Part shown: positions 20,230-30,396 of the stretch, piece after piece
Layout: every line of letters starts with the position of its first letter
Numbering within the stretch: position 1 is the stretch's first letter
Source: Pictodentalium vernedei
Lineage: Eukaryota > Mollusca > Scaphopoda > Dentaliida > Dentaliidae
NCBI GenBank assembly: GCA_031216915.1
Contig: CM062296.1
Span: 65,006,148 to 65,070,147 of the forward strand
Length of the DNA stretch: 64,000 nt
Reading direction: 5' to 3'
The notes under the pieces: generated by a model
Told to the model about the DNA's origin: nothing
What the model saw: only the letters and a program-made list of their open reading frames with translations
Databases searched by the model: none
Made by a program: the position numbers and the translations under genes

Positions 20230-21095
20230 TGAACCCATCTAGAGTTGACTCCTTGATGCGTTGTCGGACGCAACCAATCTATTTACAATTTAGTTGCTTA
20301 CTGTTATTCGTCTGACACAATCGGAGATATTGGCATCACCAGTCGTAATGGAGAAGTTTGAAGCTGAATTTTTGTGTGGTGAGGAATTAATGATTACAAT
20401 AATTAAGGATAATGTGGTCGAAGAGAAGAAAGAAGAACACGCCTGGCATTTTCAGGAGAGCGATTTATTCGCTACTGCTTGCCTTAAAAAATTAAGGAGG
20501 GCGAAAATTAGCCCTCCTGGCCTTAGAAAATAATGATTACCATAACAGCCTATTCCTAAAACCCACTTCTTTTCAAATCTCTGCTATGTTAGTGGACTCT
20601 GTAAGACGGCAACACTGCCCCCAGACACACACACCCCCGGGCCTTGACCTGTGCTGGAGGTGAAGTGTAGCCATCTCACAGAGACTACCTTGTTAGCCGC
20701 AACAAATAAGATGTACAAAGCCCACTGGGTAGAATACTAAGACTTTATTTTGCATTTGTAAGCTTGAGGAGAGCTAATCACTCCCCTAGGCCATGCGAGG
20801 GGAGCGATTTGTAGCTCCCCTGCATTTTTAAGAGTGCCAGGCCTGGAAGAGGGTTGAACAGAAAATGCATCGTAAGGAATATTCTGAGTTGTAAACGGAG
20901 ATTTGTTGAAGTTGGAGAAGAGATTCAGCTTTGCGAACGTCACGGCTACCCCAGACGTTCCAATAGCTGCACTGGGAGAAGCTGAAACTTCAGATATTAT
21001 GAAAAGAATGAGAAACAACAACACTGTCAGAAAACTGTAACAAATCTGAGGACATTTTATAATTATTTTTGTAGGTTAATAAATAAAGAGGTTAT
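20230..21095. other. Unassigned region with two small, uncertain reading frames
   Basis: A plus-strand frame (20294-20533, 79 residues) and a minus-strand frame (21024-20737, 95 residues) face each other. The minus frame starts with a hydrophobic stretch (MLLFLILFIISEVSA) that looks like a signal peptide, but the rest resembles no family I recognise. Both include purine-rich imperfect hairpins (GGAGGGCGAAAATTAGCCCTCC at 20497-20518, split here as GGAGGGC and GCCCTCC; GGGGAGCGATTTGTAGCTCCCC similarly near 20798-20819). The repeated hairpins suggest a mobile element rather than genes. Confidence 0.3.
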
Positions 21096-21097
21096 GA

Positions 21098-21218
21098 CTT
21101 GGTTAGTTTCATATCAACCCTAGGTACCTTCACATTAGTCTTCGTGTTTCGGTCTCAGGCTGATATGAATTTACCTCGGGCTGATATCTCAGCCAGTATG
21201 GAACTAACCAAGTAATAA
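21098..21218. repeat. Inverted repeat with TGACTTGGTTAGTTTC-type ends
   Basis: The left end TGACTTGGTTAGTTTCATA pairs with TATGGAACTAACCAAGTAA on the right. An inner GGCTGATAT motif is repeated directly. It is probably a small MITE. No target duplication was determined. Confidence 0.45.
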
Positions 21219-21397
21219 CGTGAAAATATATAGTGTAAATTTGAGTTCTTTTCTAAATGTCTGCAGATGGTACCATTTGAAGCATATTCTTAAACATATT
21301 CTCGGGGTGTTGGGTATTCTGACTGGCAACTTACTTGTGTCTGAAAACGATTTTCATTCCTCATGATTACTGAGTGATGCTGACAAGGAGATTATTG

Positions 21398-24300
21398 GTC
21401 TGTGTGAAACACACAGACTATTGTTTTTGCACAGTTTCTTCTTCTTCTTCTTCTTCTTCTTCTTCTTCTTCTTCTTCTTCTTCTTCTCCCGTCTTCTGTC
21501 TTCTCATCACTGTTTTGTCCGCAAGATAACTCAAAAACGAATTGCCCTATCTCGTTGATTTTTGGCATATAGACAGCCACAAGTTCTCGGCACTGAATAT
21601 TTTTCAGATTCCTGGGGCATTAGGGTTCTACGTGGGGGTGTTTTGAAAGTGGGTCACGCCCATATCCCAGGCGTGGTATGACCTAGGGACCTGGGACCAA
21701 CACCAAATGAGTCGACACTCGATGGACGTTCAAAATATGGGTCAAGGTCACGGAGGTCATCTAGGGGTCATTGAGTGCATTTTTCAGAATTGCTGGAAAT
21801 CACATTTTTTGACCCCCCTAAAGTATTCCTGACGTACACACATGCATTTTGACGCAAAAAAAAGTGGGCGTGGCCAAAATTTTTCAAAGTGGGTCACGCC
21901 CATATCTGAGGCGTGGTATGACGTATGGACCTGGAACCAACATGAAATGAGTCGACACTTGATGGAGATTCAAAATATGGGTCAAGGTCACGGAGGTCAC
22001 CTAGGGGTCATTGAGTGGATTTTTCAGAATTGCTGGAAATCACATTTTTGATCCCCTAAAGTATTCCTGACGTACACACATGCAATTTGACGTAAAAAAA
22101 GTGGGCGTGGCCAAAAATTTTGAAAGTGGGTCACGCCCATATCTCAGGTGTGGTATGACGCATGGACCTGGGATCAACACCAAATGAGGCCACACTTGAT
22201 GGAGATTCAAAATATGGGTCAAGGTCACAGAGGTCACTTAGGGGTCATTGAGTGCATTTTTCAGAATTGCTGGAAATCACATTTGTTGACCCCCCTAAAG
22301 TATTCCTGACGTACATACATGCATTTTGTCATAAAAAAGTGGGCGTGGCCAAATTTTTTGAAAGTGGGTCACGTCCATATCTCAAGTGTGGTATGACCTA
22401 CGGACCTGGGACCAACACCATATGAGTCGACACCCGATGGAGGTTCAAAATATAGGTCAAGGGCGCGGAGTTCAACTAGGGGTCATTGAGTGCATTTTTC
22501 AGAATTGCTGTAAATCACATTTTTTTACACCCTAAACAATTTCTGACGTACACACATGCATTTTGACGTAAAAATAGTGGGCGTGGCCAAAATTTTTCAA
22601 AGTGGGTCACACCCATATCTCAGGCGTGGAATGACGTATGGACCTGGGACCAACACCAAATGAGTCGACACTTGATGGAGATTCAAAATATGGGTCAAGA
22701 TCACAGAGGTCAACTAGGGGTCATTGAGTGCATTTTTCAGAATTGCTGGAAATCACAGTTTTTGCCCCCTAAAGTATTCCTGACGTACACACATGCATTT
22801 TGACATAAAAAAGTGGCCAAAAATTTTTTGAAAGTGGGTCACGCCCATACCTCAGACGTGGTATGACGTATGGACCTGGGACCAACACCAAATGAGTCGA
22901 CATTTGATGGAGATTCAAAATATGGGTCAAGGTCACGGAGGTCAACTAGGGGTCATTGAGTGCATTTTTCAGAATTGCTGGAAATCACATTTTTTGACCC
23001 CCTAAACTATTTCTGATGTGCACACATGCATTTTGCTGTAAAAAAAAGTGGGCGTGGCCGGCCAAAATTTTTGAAAGTGGGTCACGCCCATATCTCAGGC
23101 GCGTAATGACATATGGGCCTGGGTCCAACACCAAACGAGTCGGCACTTGATGGAGATTCAAAATATGGGTCAAGGTCACAGAGGTCACCTAGGTGTCATT
23201 GAGTGCATTTTTTCAGAATTGCAGGAAATCACATTTTTTGACCCCCTAAAGTATTCCCGACGTACACACATGCATTTTGACATAAAAAGTGGGCGTGGCC
23301 AAAATTTTTGAAAGTGGGTCACACCCATATATCAGGTGTGGTATGACCTACAGACCTGGAGCCAACACCAAATGAGTCGATACTCGATGGAGGTTCAAAA
23401 TATGGGTCAAGGTCACGGAGGTCAACTAGGGGTCGTTGATGCATTTTTCAGAATTGCTGGAAATCACATTTTTTGATCCCCTAAGGTATTCCTGACATAC
23501 ACACGTGCATTTTGACGTAAAAAAGTGGGCGTGACCAAATTTTTGAAAGTGGATCATGCCCATATCTCTGGCATGGTATGACGTATGGACCTGGGACCAA
23601 CATCAAATAAGTCGACACTTGAGGCAGACTCAAAATATGGGTGAGGTTCAAGGAGGTCACCTAGGGGTCGTTAAGTGCATTTTTCAGAATTGCTAGAAAT
23701 CACATTTTTTTCATCCCTAAAGTATTCCTGACGTACACACATGCATTTTGACGTTAAAAAAGTGGGCGTGGCCAAAATTTTTGAAAGTGGGTCACGCCCA
23801 TATCTCAAGCGTAGTATGACCTACGGACCTGGGACCAACACCAAACGAGTCGCCACTTGATGGAGATTCAAAATGTGGGTCAGGGTCAAGGAAATCACCT
23901 AGTGGTCATTAAGTGCATTTTTCATAATTGCTGGAAATCACATTTTTTGACCCCCCCCCCAAGCATTCCTGAGGTCCACACATGCATTTTTATGTTAAAA
24001 AAGTGGGCGCAGCCAACATTTTTGAAAGCGCGTCATGCTCATATCACAATCGTGGTATGATAAATGGACCTGGAACTAACACCAAATGAGTCGACACTTG
24101 ATGGAAATTCAAAATATGGGTCAAGGTCACGGAGGTCACCTAGGGGTCTGCCTGAAAGAGGTCACCAAAGTCATCAAGTGCGTATTATTCAGAAATACTG
24201 GGAAATGAATTTTATTACACCTTAATGCATTTCTAATGTTTATTAACGCATTTCATCACTCAAATTAGTGGGCAGAGCCAAAAATGTCCATTTCTGATTC

Positions 24301-24548
24301 GAGTGTCGAACCCTTTGAATGCTGGTCACATGTGTGCCTTTTCTGGATTCTTATAAATAATTGTTCTGATTCCAGTATGAATATCTGTAAATACTGTTAA
24401 CGAAAACCCATTTCCGATTTGTTTAAAAATATTTTACTCCTGAAAATAAGGCTCCATAAATTCTCTTTCTGTATAGTTTGTTCCTGATTCTTTAACCCTT
24501 TTCACACAGACTTGAATTTACTGGGTGCAGTAAATTCTGTTTCTCTAG
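21398..24548 (+). mobile_element. Helentron-like element (c), complete, with about 11 core repeats
   Basis: The head is a perfect hairpin at 21398-21418 (GTCTGTGTG, loop AAA, complement), then a (CTT)n tract (21437-21487) and a unique stretch containing GTCCGCAAGATAACTC. About eleven core repeats of roughly 237 bp run from 21640 to about 24150. A unique tail of about 400 bp follows. The terminus has a hairpin TTTACTGGGTGCAGTAAA (24517-24534), a 10-base spacer and CTAG (24545-24548). A CACACAGACT sequence just inside the tail is the inverted complement of the head arm, a subterminal inverted repeat. No Rep/helicase is encoded. Confidence 0.7.
21640..24150 (+). repeat. Core tandem array of element (c), period about 237 bp
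   Basis: Each unit runs GTGGGCGTGGCC, GAAAGTGGGTCACGCCCATA, GGACCTGGGACCAACACCAA, ATGAGTCGACACTTGATGG, ATGGGTCAAGGTCACGGAGG, TCACCTAGGGGTCATTGAG, AATTGCTGGAAATCACA, and TTCCTGACGTACACACATGC. One unit near 22813 has lost the GGGCGT part. The short reading frames reported over this array are shadows. Confidence 0.9.
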
Positions 24549-24650
24549 CTATAGTTTCTCTTTTCAATTAAAACACTCGGAGGATAAATTATTTTCTATC
24601 TCCATTATCGTTACCTCTTATCCTCACACTTACAGAGGTTTTACTCTAGT

Positions 24651-27366
24651 TAGTCTGTGTGAAACACACAGACTATTGTTTTTGCACGGTTTCTTTTTCT
24701 TTTTTTTTTCTTCTTTTTTCCTTTTTCTTCTTCTTCGTTCTTCTTCTTCTTCTTCTTCTTCTTCTTCTTCTTCTTCTTCTTCTTCTTCTTCTTCTTCTTC
24801 TTCTATTCATATCTTTTTTGTCCGCAAGATAACTCAAAAACGAATTGCCCTATCTCGTTGATTTTTGGCATGCGGATAGACAGCCACAAGGACTTGGCCA
24901 CCTATGTTTTTTTCAGATTCCAGAGGTGTCTGTAGAGGTGTTTTGAAAGTTGGTCTTGCCCATAACTCAGGTGTGGTATGACATATGGACCTGGGACCAA
25001 CACCAAATGAGTCGACACTCAGTGGAGATTCAAAATATGGGTCAAGGTCACGGAGGTCACCTAGGGGTCATTGAGTGTATTTTTCATAATTGCTGGAAAT
25101 CACATTTTTTGACCCCCCTAAAGCATTCCTGACGTACACACATGCATTTTTAACATTAAAAAAGTGGGCGGGGCCAAACTTTTGAAAGTGGGTCACGCCC
25201 ATATCTCAGGCGTGGTATGATGAATGGACCTGGGACCAACAACAAATGAGTCGACACTTGATGGATATTCGAAATATGGGTCAGGGTCATGGAGGTCACC
25301 TAGGGGTCATTGAGTACATTTTCATAATTGCTGGAAATCACATTTTTTGACACCCCCAAAGCATTCCTCACAAAAACAAATGCATTTTTACGTTGAAAAA
25401 GTGGGCGTGGCCATACTTTTTGAAAGTGGGTCACGCCCATATCTCAGGCGTGGTATGATGAATGGACCTGGGACCAACAACAAATGAGTTGCCACTTGAT
25501 GGAGATTCAAAATATGGGTCAAGGTCATGGGGCTCACCTAGGGGTCATTGAATGCATTTTTCATAATTGCTGGAAGTTACATTTTTTTTACCCCCTACAG
25601 CTTTCCCTACGTACACACTTACATTATTACATTAAAAAAGTGGGCGTGGCCAAAATTTTTGAAAGTGGGTCACGCCCATATCTCATGCGTGGTATGACGT
25701 ATGGATCTGGGACCAACCCCAAATGAGTCGACAGTCAATGGAGATTCAAAATATGGGTCAAGGTCACGGAGGTCACTTAGGGGTCATTGAGTGCATTTTT
25801 TATAATTGCTGGAAATCACATTTTTTGACCCCCTAAAGCATTCCTCGCATACACACATGCATTCTTTACATTAAAAAAGTGGGCGTGGCCAACAATTTTG
25901 AAAGTGGGTCACAACCATATCTCAGGCGTGGTGTGACTAATGAACCGGGATCAACAACAAATGAGTCGACACTAAGTGTAGATTCAAAATATGGGTCAAG
26001 GTCACGGAGATCACCTAGGGGTCATTAAGTACATTTTTCATTATTTTTCTGGAAATCACATTTTTGACCCCCTAAAGTATTCCTGACGTACACACATGCA
26101 TTTTGACGTAGAAACAGTGGGCGTGGCCAACATTTTTGAAAGTGGGTTACGCCCATATCTCAGTGGTCCTATGACGTATGGACCTGGGACCAACACCAAA
26201 TGAGTCGACACTTGATGGAAATTCAAAATATGGGACAAGGTCACGGAGGTCACCTCGGGGTCATTGAGTGCATTTTTCATAATTGCTGAAAATCACATTT
26301 TCTGACACCCCCAAAGCATTCCTGACAAAAACACATGCATTTCACGTTAAAAAAGTGGGCCTGGCCAAAATTTTTGAAAGTGAGTCACGCCCATATCTAA
26401 GGCGCGGTATGACGAATGGACCTGCGACCAATGCCAAATGAGTCGACACTTGATGGAGATTCAAAATATTGGTCAAGGTCACGGAGGTCACCTAGGGGTC
26501 ATTGAGTGCATTTTTCATAATTGCTGGAAATCACATTTCTTTGAGCACCCAAAGCATTCCTGAGTTTCATACATGAATTTTTACGTCGAAAAAGTGGGGA
26601 TGGGCAATATTTTTTAAAGTGGGTCACGCCCATATCTCAGGCATGGTATGACGTATGGACCTGGGACCAACAAAAAATGAGTCGACAATCAATGGAGATT
26701 CAAAATATGGGTCAAGGTCACGAAGGTTACCTAAGGGTCATTGAGGGCATTTTTTATAATTGCTGGAAATCACATTTTTGGAGCCCCCAAAGCATTCCTC
26801 AGGTCCATACATGCATTTTTACTTTTAAAAAGTGGGCGTGGCCAAAAATTTTGAAAGCGGGTCACACTCATATCTCAATCGTGGTATGATGAATGGACCT
26901 GGGACTAACACCAAATGAGTCGACACTTGATGGAGATTCAAAATATGGGTCAAGGTCATGGAGGTCACCTAGGTGTCCGCCTAAAAGAGGTCACCAAAGT
27001 CATCAAGTGCATATTATTCAGAAAGACTGGGAAATGCATTTGGTTACACCTTAATGCATTTCTAGAGTTTATGAACGTATTTTATCACTCAAATTAGTGG
27101 GTAGGGCCAAAAATGTCCATTTCTGATTCATGTATCGAACCCTTTGAATGCTGGTCACATATATGCCTTTTCTGGTTTCTTATAAATAATTGTTCTGATT
27201 CCAGTACGAATATCTGTAAATACTATTAACGAAAATGCATTTCTGATGTGTTCAAAAATATTTTACTCCTGAAAATAATTCTCTTTCTCTATAGTTCAGT
27301 CCTGATACTTTTAGCCTTTTCACACAAAATTGAATTTACTGGGTGCAGTAAATTCTGTTTCTCTAG
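24651..27366 (+). mobile_element. Helentron-like element (d), complete, with about 9 core repeats
   Basis: It has the same architecture as (c), 103 bp downstream and in the same orientation. The head hairpin (24651-24675) extends through TAGTCTGTGTG, loop AAA and its complement. A (CTT)n tract (about 24717-24804) and the GTCCGCAAGATAACTC region follow. Nine or so core repeats span 24943-26990, then the tail. The terminal hairpin is at 27335-27352, the 10-base spacer TTCTGTTTCT at 27353-27362 and CTAG at 27363-27366, followed by T. The subterminal repeat is decayed (CACACAAAAT). Confidence 0.7.
24943..26990 (+). repeat. Core tandem array of element (d), period about 237 bp
   Basis: Units correspond to those of element (c), with array-specific variants such as AATTGATGAATGGACC-type changes (TATGATGAATGGACCTGGGA) and TTCATAATTGCTGG in place of TTCAGAATTGCTGG. 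The variants are shared between neighbouring units within the array, as expected from local homogenisation. Confidence 0.9.
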
Positions 27367-27828
27367 TTTGATAATAATCTACAACATCTTTTTTTCTCTA
27401 CAGTCTGCTATAGTGTTCAATTTTCAGACGCGTCGCAATCGCTAAATGCCTTTTTAATGTACATAATTTGATGTTTGTGAAAACCCATTTCGGAACGTGA
27501 AGAGATAGCCTTGGTTGGGGGTGGGGGAAAGTGCCCTCCTACCACTACACTACTTAACATCCAACCTTTGATAAATCCATTTGCGCATCCCCACATTTGC
27601 ACATCCCAATCCAACTGCTATCTGTGAATTTACAAATGTTGAAGAAATCCGAATCCCCTTCTCTTCAAATATTTCCTCCCTCCTTCTCTCTTCGAAATAT
27701 ATGGCCTTTGCGTTCTAGAGTTGGAAATCGTCTTTTGAGTACAACAAAGCACCATCTGCAACTGATTCCAGTCAGAAAATCCCATGAAATATGGCTAATA
27801 AGGCAACACAATTGCAAACGGCCACAGC
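27367..27828. other. Unassigned sequence
   Basis: No recognised gene or repeat. The 119-residue frame from 27597 runs into the adjacent MITE and has no domain. Confidence 0.4.
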
Positions 27829-27830
27829 TA

Positions 27831-28144
27831 CAGTTAAAACTAGAAGTCCTGTCACGAATAGTGCGCTTATGTAGGCTTAATTGCGCGTTGGAATTGCGCG
27901 CAATTGCCATATCGAATGGCATCCAAAGCACGACAGGTTCTCCTGGTTACTCATAGCAAACACATGCAATGTTTCTGCCAATGGACCTCCGGGTTACCCG
28001 GAGGTCAATTGGCTGAAACATTGCTTGTGCACAGGCCATATGTTCAGAATTTGTTAGCTTTACTTGGGCCATAACGCGCACATTAACGCGCATATCAACG
28101 TGCTATTTGTGCGCCTTTCATGACAGGACTTCTAGTTTTAACTG
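27831..28144 (+). mobile_element. Tc1/mariner-type MITE, 314 bp, copy 5
   Basis: TA flanks at 27829-27830 and 28145-28146; ends CAGTTAAAACTAGAAGTCC and the complement. The central hairpin is CCAATGGACCTCCGGG with a complement carrying one mismatch (CAATTGG). It is nearly identical to the copy at 37833-38146. Confidence 0.92.
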
Positions 28145-28146
28145 TA

Positions 28147-28978
28147 CAGATAACATGAAACGAAATCTTCTTTCAAAGAGCGTGAAATTTCCAAACATTT
28201 GGAGTTCGAGGCTTAACATTTCTTACTGTTGAAAATATTGGCAAGTATGAGGGGCGACTGAGACACCCCAACAACCTCCTGTCACCAAGTACCCTGAAAC
28301 GAATATGTTTATGAAGTACGCATTTTCTCACGACAATGCTGATATAATTTCCACACCACAATTTAGTTATGATAAAACGCCTATTATTTTCTCTCCAGTT
28401 CTATATTTACAAATCTATACGGAACACGTGTTTCATACAAATTTCTGTTGACGGACTATTTTTCCACCTGGCGTCATAAATCCATCATACGAACTAAACT
28501 TCGCCCTTTTTCGTAATCGGTCAATCGAAACGTTGCATCTGGCGCAGATCGAACTCTTCGGTCAATAAGTCATCAAAAGTTTTCAAATTTGAAAATTTCT
28601 GGGTGTAATGTTTGAATTTTTGAATTAATGGATTCTAGAGGCATGTAATAAACACATCACGCCACGATGAGTGACTGCGTTCGTCAATGCGGCACTCATG
28701 CTGTGCCTTTGCGATCTTTCCTTTCGCGCTGACACTCGTGCTGTATTGGAGAACGCATTCACACATCGTGACGTTCTGTGTATTTATTGCCCAGAGACAA
28801 GTGCGGATAATGGATGTATGGTGCCATGTTACTCGTTTTCGTGTTAGACTTCCGTTTGATGTTTCGAGTCACAGGTGAAGAACTTTTTTCTCCAGCAATG
28901 GTTTCTGATGTCCTTTCATCTTGGATTTGGAAGCCACTGCCCAAAACTACACAGTAAATTATCAAACATATTAAAATG
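28147..28978. other. Unassigned sequence
   Basis: No gene or repeat recognised in about 830 bp. A local near-repeat, ACTCGTGCTGTATTGG and ACTCATGCTGTGCC (28690-28750), was the only feature noticed. Confidence 0.4.
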
Positions 28979-28982
28979 TTAA

Positions 28983-29193
28983 CCCTTTGAACCCTAGCGG
29001 CCGTTTTTCCGGCCAGGAATATGATACGTCATAACGTCATTAAATAGGATGGCTGTTCAGTAAATGTGTGGGGTAGACCAATCAATAGGCTGCACGTTGA
29101 AAATATTGATTGGTCTACCCCAAATAATGAATATGGACTCTTCTAGTTGCTGCCATTGGACTGGCATGGAAGATACCACTTGAGATCACAGGG
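28983..29193. mobile_element. TTAA-flanked piggyBac-like MITE with a GTAGACCAATCAAT palindrome
   Basis: TTAA at 28979-28982 and 29194-29197; ends CCCTTTGAACCC and ATCACAGGG. The core is a hairpin GGGGTAGACCAATCAATA, then GCTGCACGTTGA, then TATTGATTGGTCTACCCC. This differs from subfamilies 1 and 2 but shares the TTAA/CCC..GGG boundary and links to the hairpins at 4849, 6983 and 7130. Confidence 0.75.
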
Positions 29194-29270
29194 TTAATGG
29201 ACGTGTTTTAACTGTGTTTATTATAGAGTGGTATTTGTATTGGTGTTTTCGTGATACTCAAATCTGCAAA

Positions 29271-29415
29271 ATCATATCATGGTACAACAGGGGAGCGAAA
29301 TCATATCATGGTACAACAGGGGAGCGAAATCATAACATGGTACAACAGAGGAGCGAAATAATAACATGGTACAACAGAGGAGCGAAATAATAACATGGTA
29401 CAACAGAGGAGCGAA
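29271..29415. repeat. Minisatellite, 5 x 29 bp
   Basis: Five head-to-tail units with the core ATGGTACAACAGRGGAGCGA. The first two share CAGGGGAGCG and the last three CAGAGGAGCG, a simple stepwise expansion pattern. Confidence 0.9.
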
Positions 29416-29492
29416 AGTAATCCCATCTCTTTTCAACAGTAAACAGAAAATGTCAGTTGAATGGACTAAAACTGTCTAATTAGCCCGTTTAA

Positions 29493-29716
29493 TCCTTTCA
29501 GTGCAACCCTTTATATAGCATGGATAGAAGACGACACTTGCAATGAGAAAAAAAAAACAGATCATGAAAACGGAAAAAATCACTTTACGTTTCCAAATCA
29601 TAGTTTCTGACCGAGGGAGGGGACTTTTGAAGAACTCGTTCCAATGAGTAGTCATAAGCAATGTTTTGAGAACACATTTTTGCGCGTGTTATCCTCTAGC
29701 TGTGTTAAATAAAGAG
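29493..29716. mobile_element. Degenerate piggyBac-type MITE (subfamily 1-like)
   Basis: TTAA at 29489-29492 and 29717-29720. The interior retains GACGACACTTGCAATGAG, GAACTCGTTCCAATGAG and GTCATAAGCAATGTTTTGAG, recognisable parts of subfamily 1. The palindrome is partly deleted. Confidence 0.6.
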
Positions 29717-29720
29717 TTAA

Positions 29721-30396
29721 TATCACATGGAGTAGTTCTAGTCTAATGATAAAGAAAAATATCAGTGGTACAACCCTTGATGATATGTTTCAGAAACCCC
29801 CCACCCCGCCCCTCCCGACACTCTTTCTGATATGTTCCAACAGTTCTAAATGTTTCAGATTGTGGACCTACAGGAATTTTGTATTATTTACCGAAGATAA
29901 GTGTTGGAGTCTGGGCAAAGACTCTGCTCTGTGGAATTGAGTGTGCAGTAAAAATAAAACCTTTATCTTCCGTGTAACTGGTTTGAAAGATCATTCGATA
30001 TTGATTAATAAACTTCCCCACGTTACAAGACAAATCTTTGAACTTACCCGGTTTTGATTGGTTTTGTTGTCGGAAACTGTGGTATCTTTGTTGTCTGCCT
30101 TCAGTTGTGACCGGGATCAGGTTGGCTTTTCTGGCAATTAATCAGCTTATGTATACTATATATACAGTCTAATTAATGCACAACGTTGCTTTTAGAATGT
30201 CACGTTTGACGCGTGATTATTGAATTATTTTTCTTTCATTTGACATTGTATTGGACAATATATAGTTTGGGTTAACCCTTCATTCAATGGTTTTTCGTTC
30301 GTTCACACTTGATTAAGTACAGTTATTAGACCAGACATTTCCCGGAAAAGTGATTTTAATCATATTTCGGTTAAAAAGAGTAAAACACAAAACGCT
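29721..30396. other. Unassigned sequence upstream of the LINE
   Basis: No gene recognised. The 5' untranslated region of the LINE must begin somewhere here or just after, but its exact start cannot be fixed without other copies. Confidence 0.35.

Noticed and set aside
21392..21580. Poly-arginine/poly-serine proteins over CTT tracts (also near 15400, 19050 and 24700)
   Set aside because: They are translations of the (CTT)n microsatellite of the Helentron-like elements.
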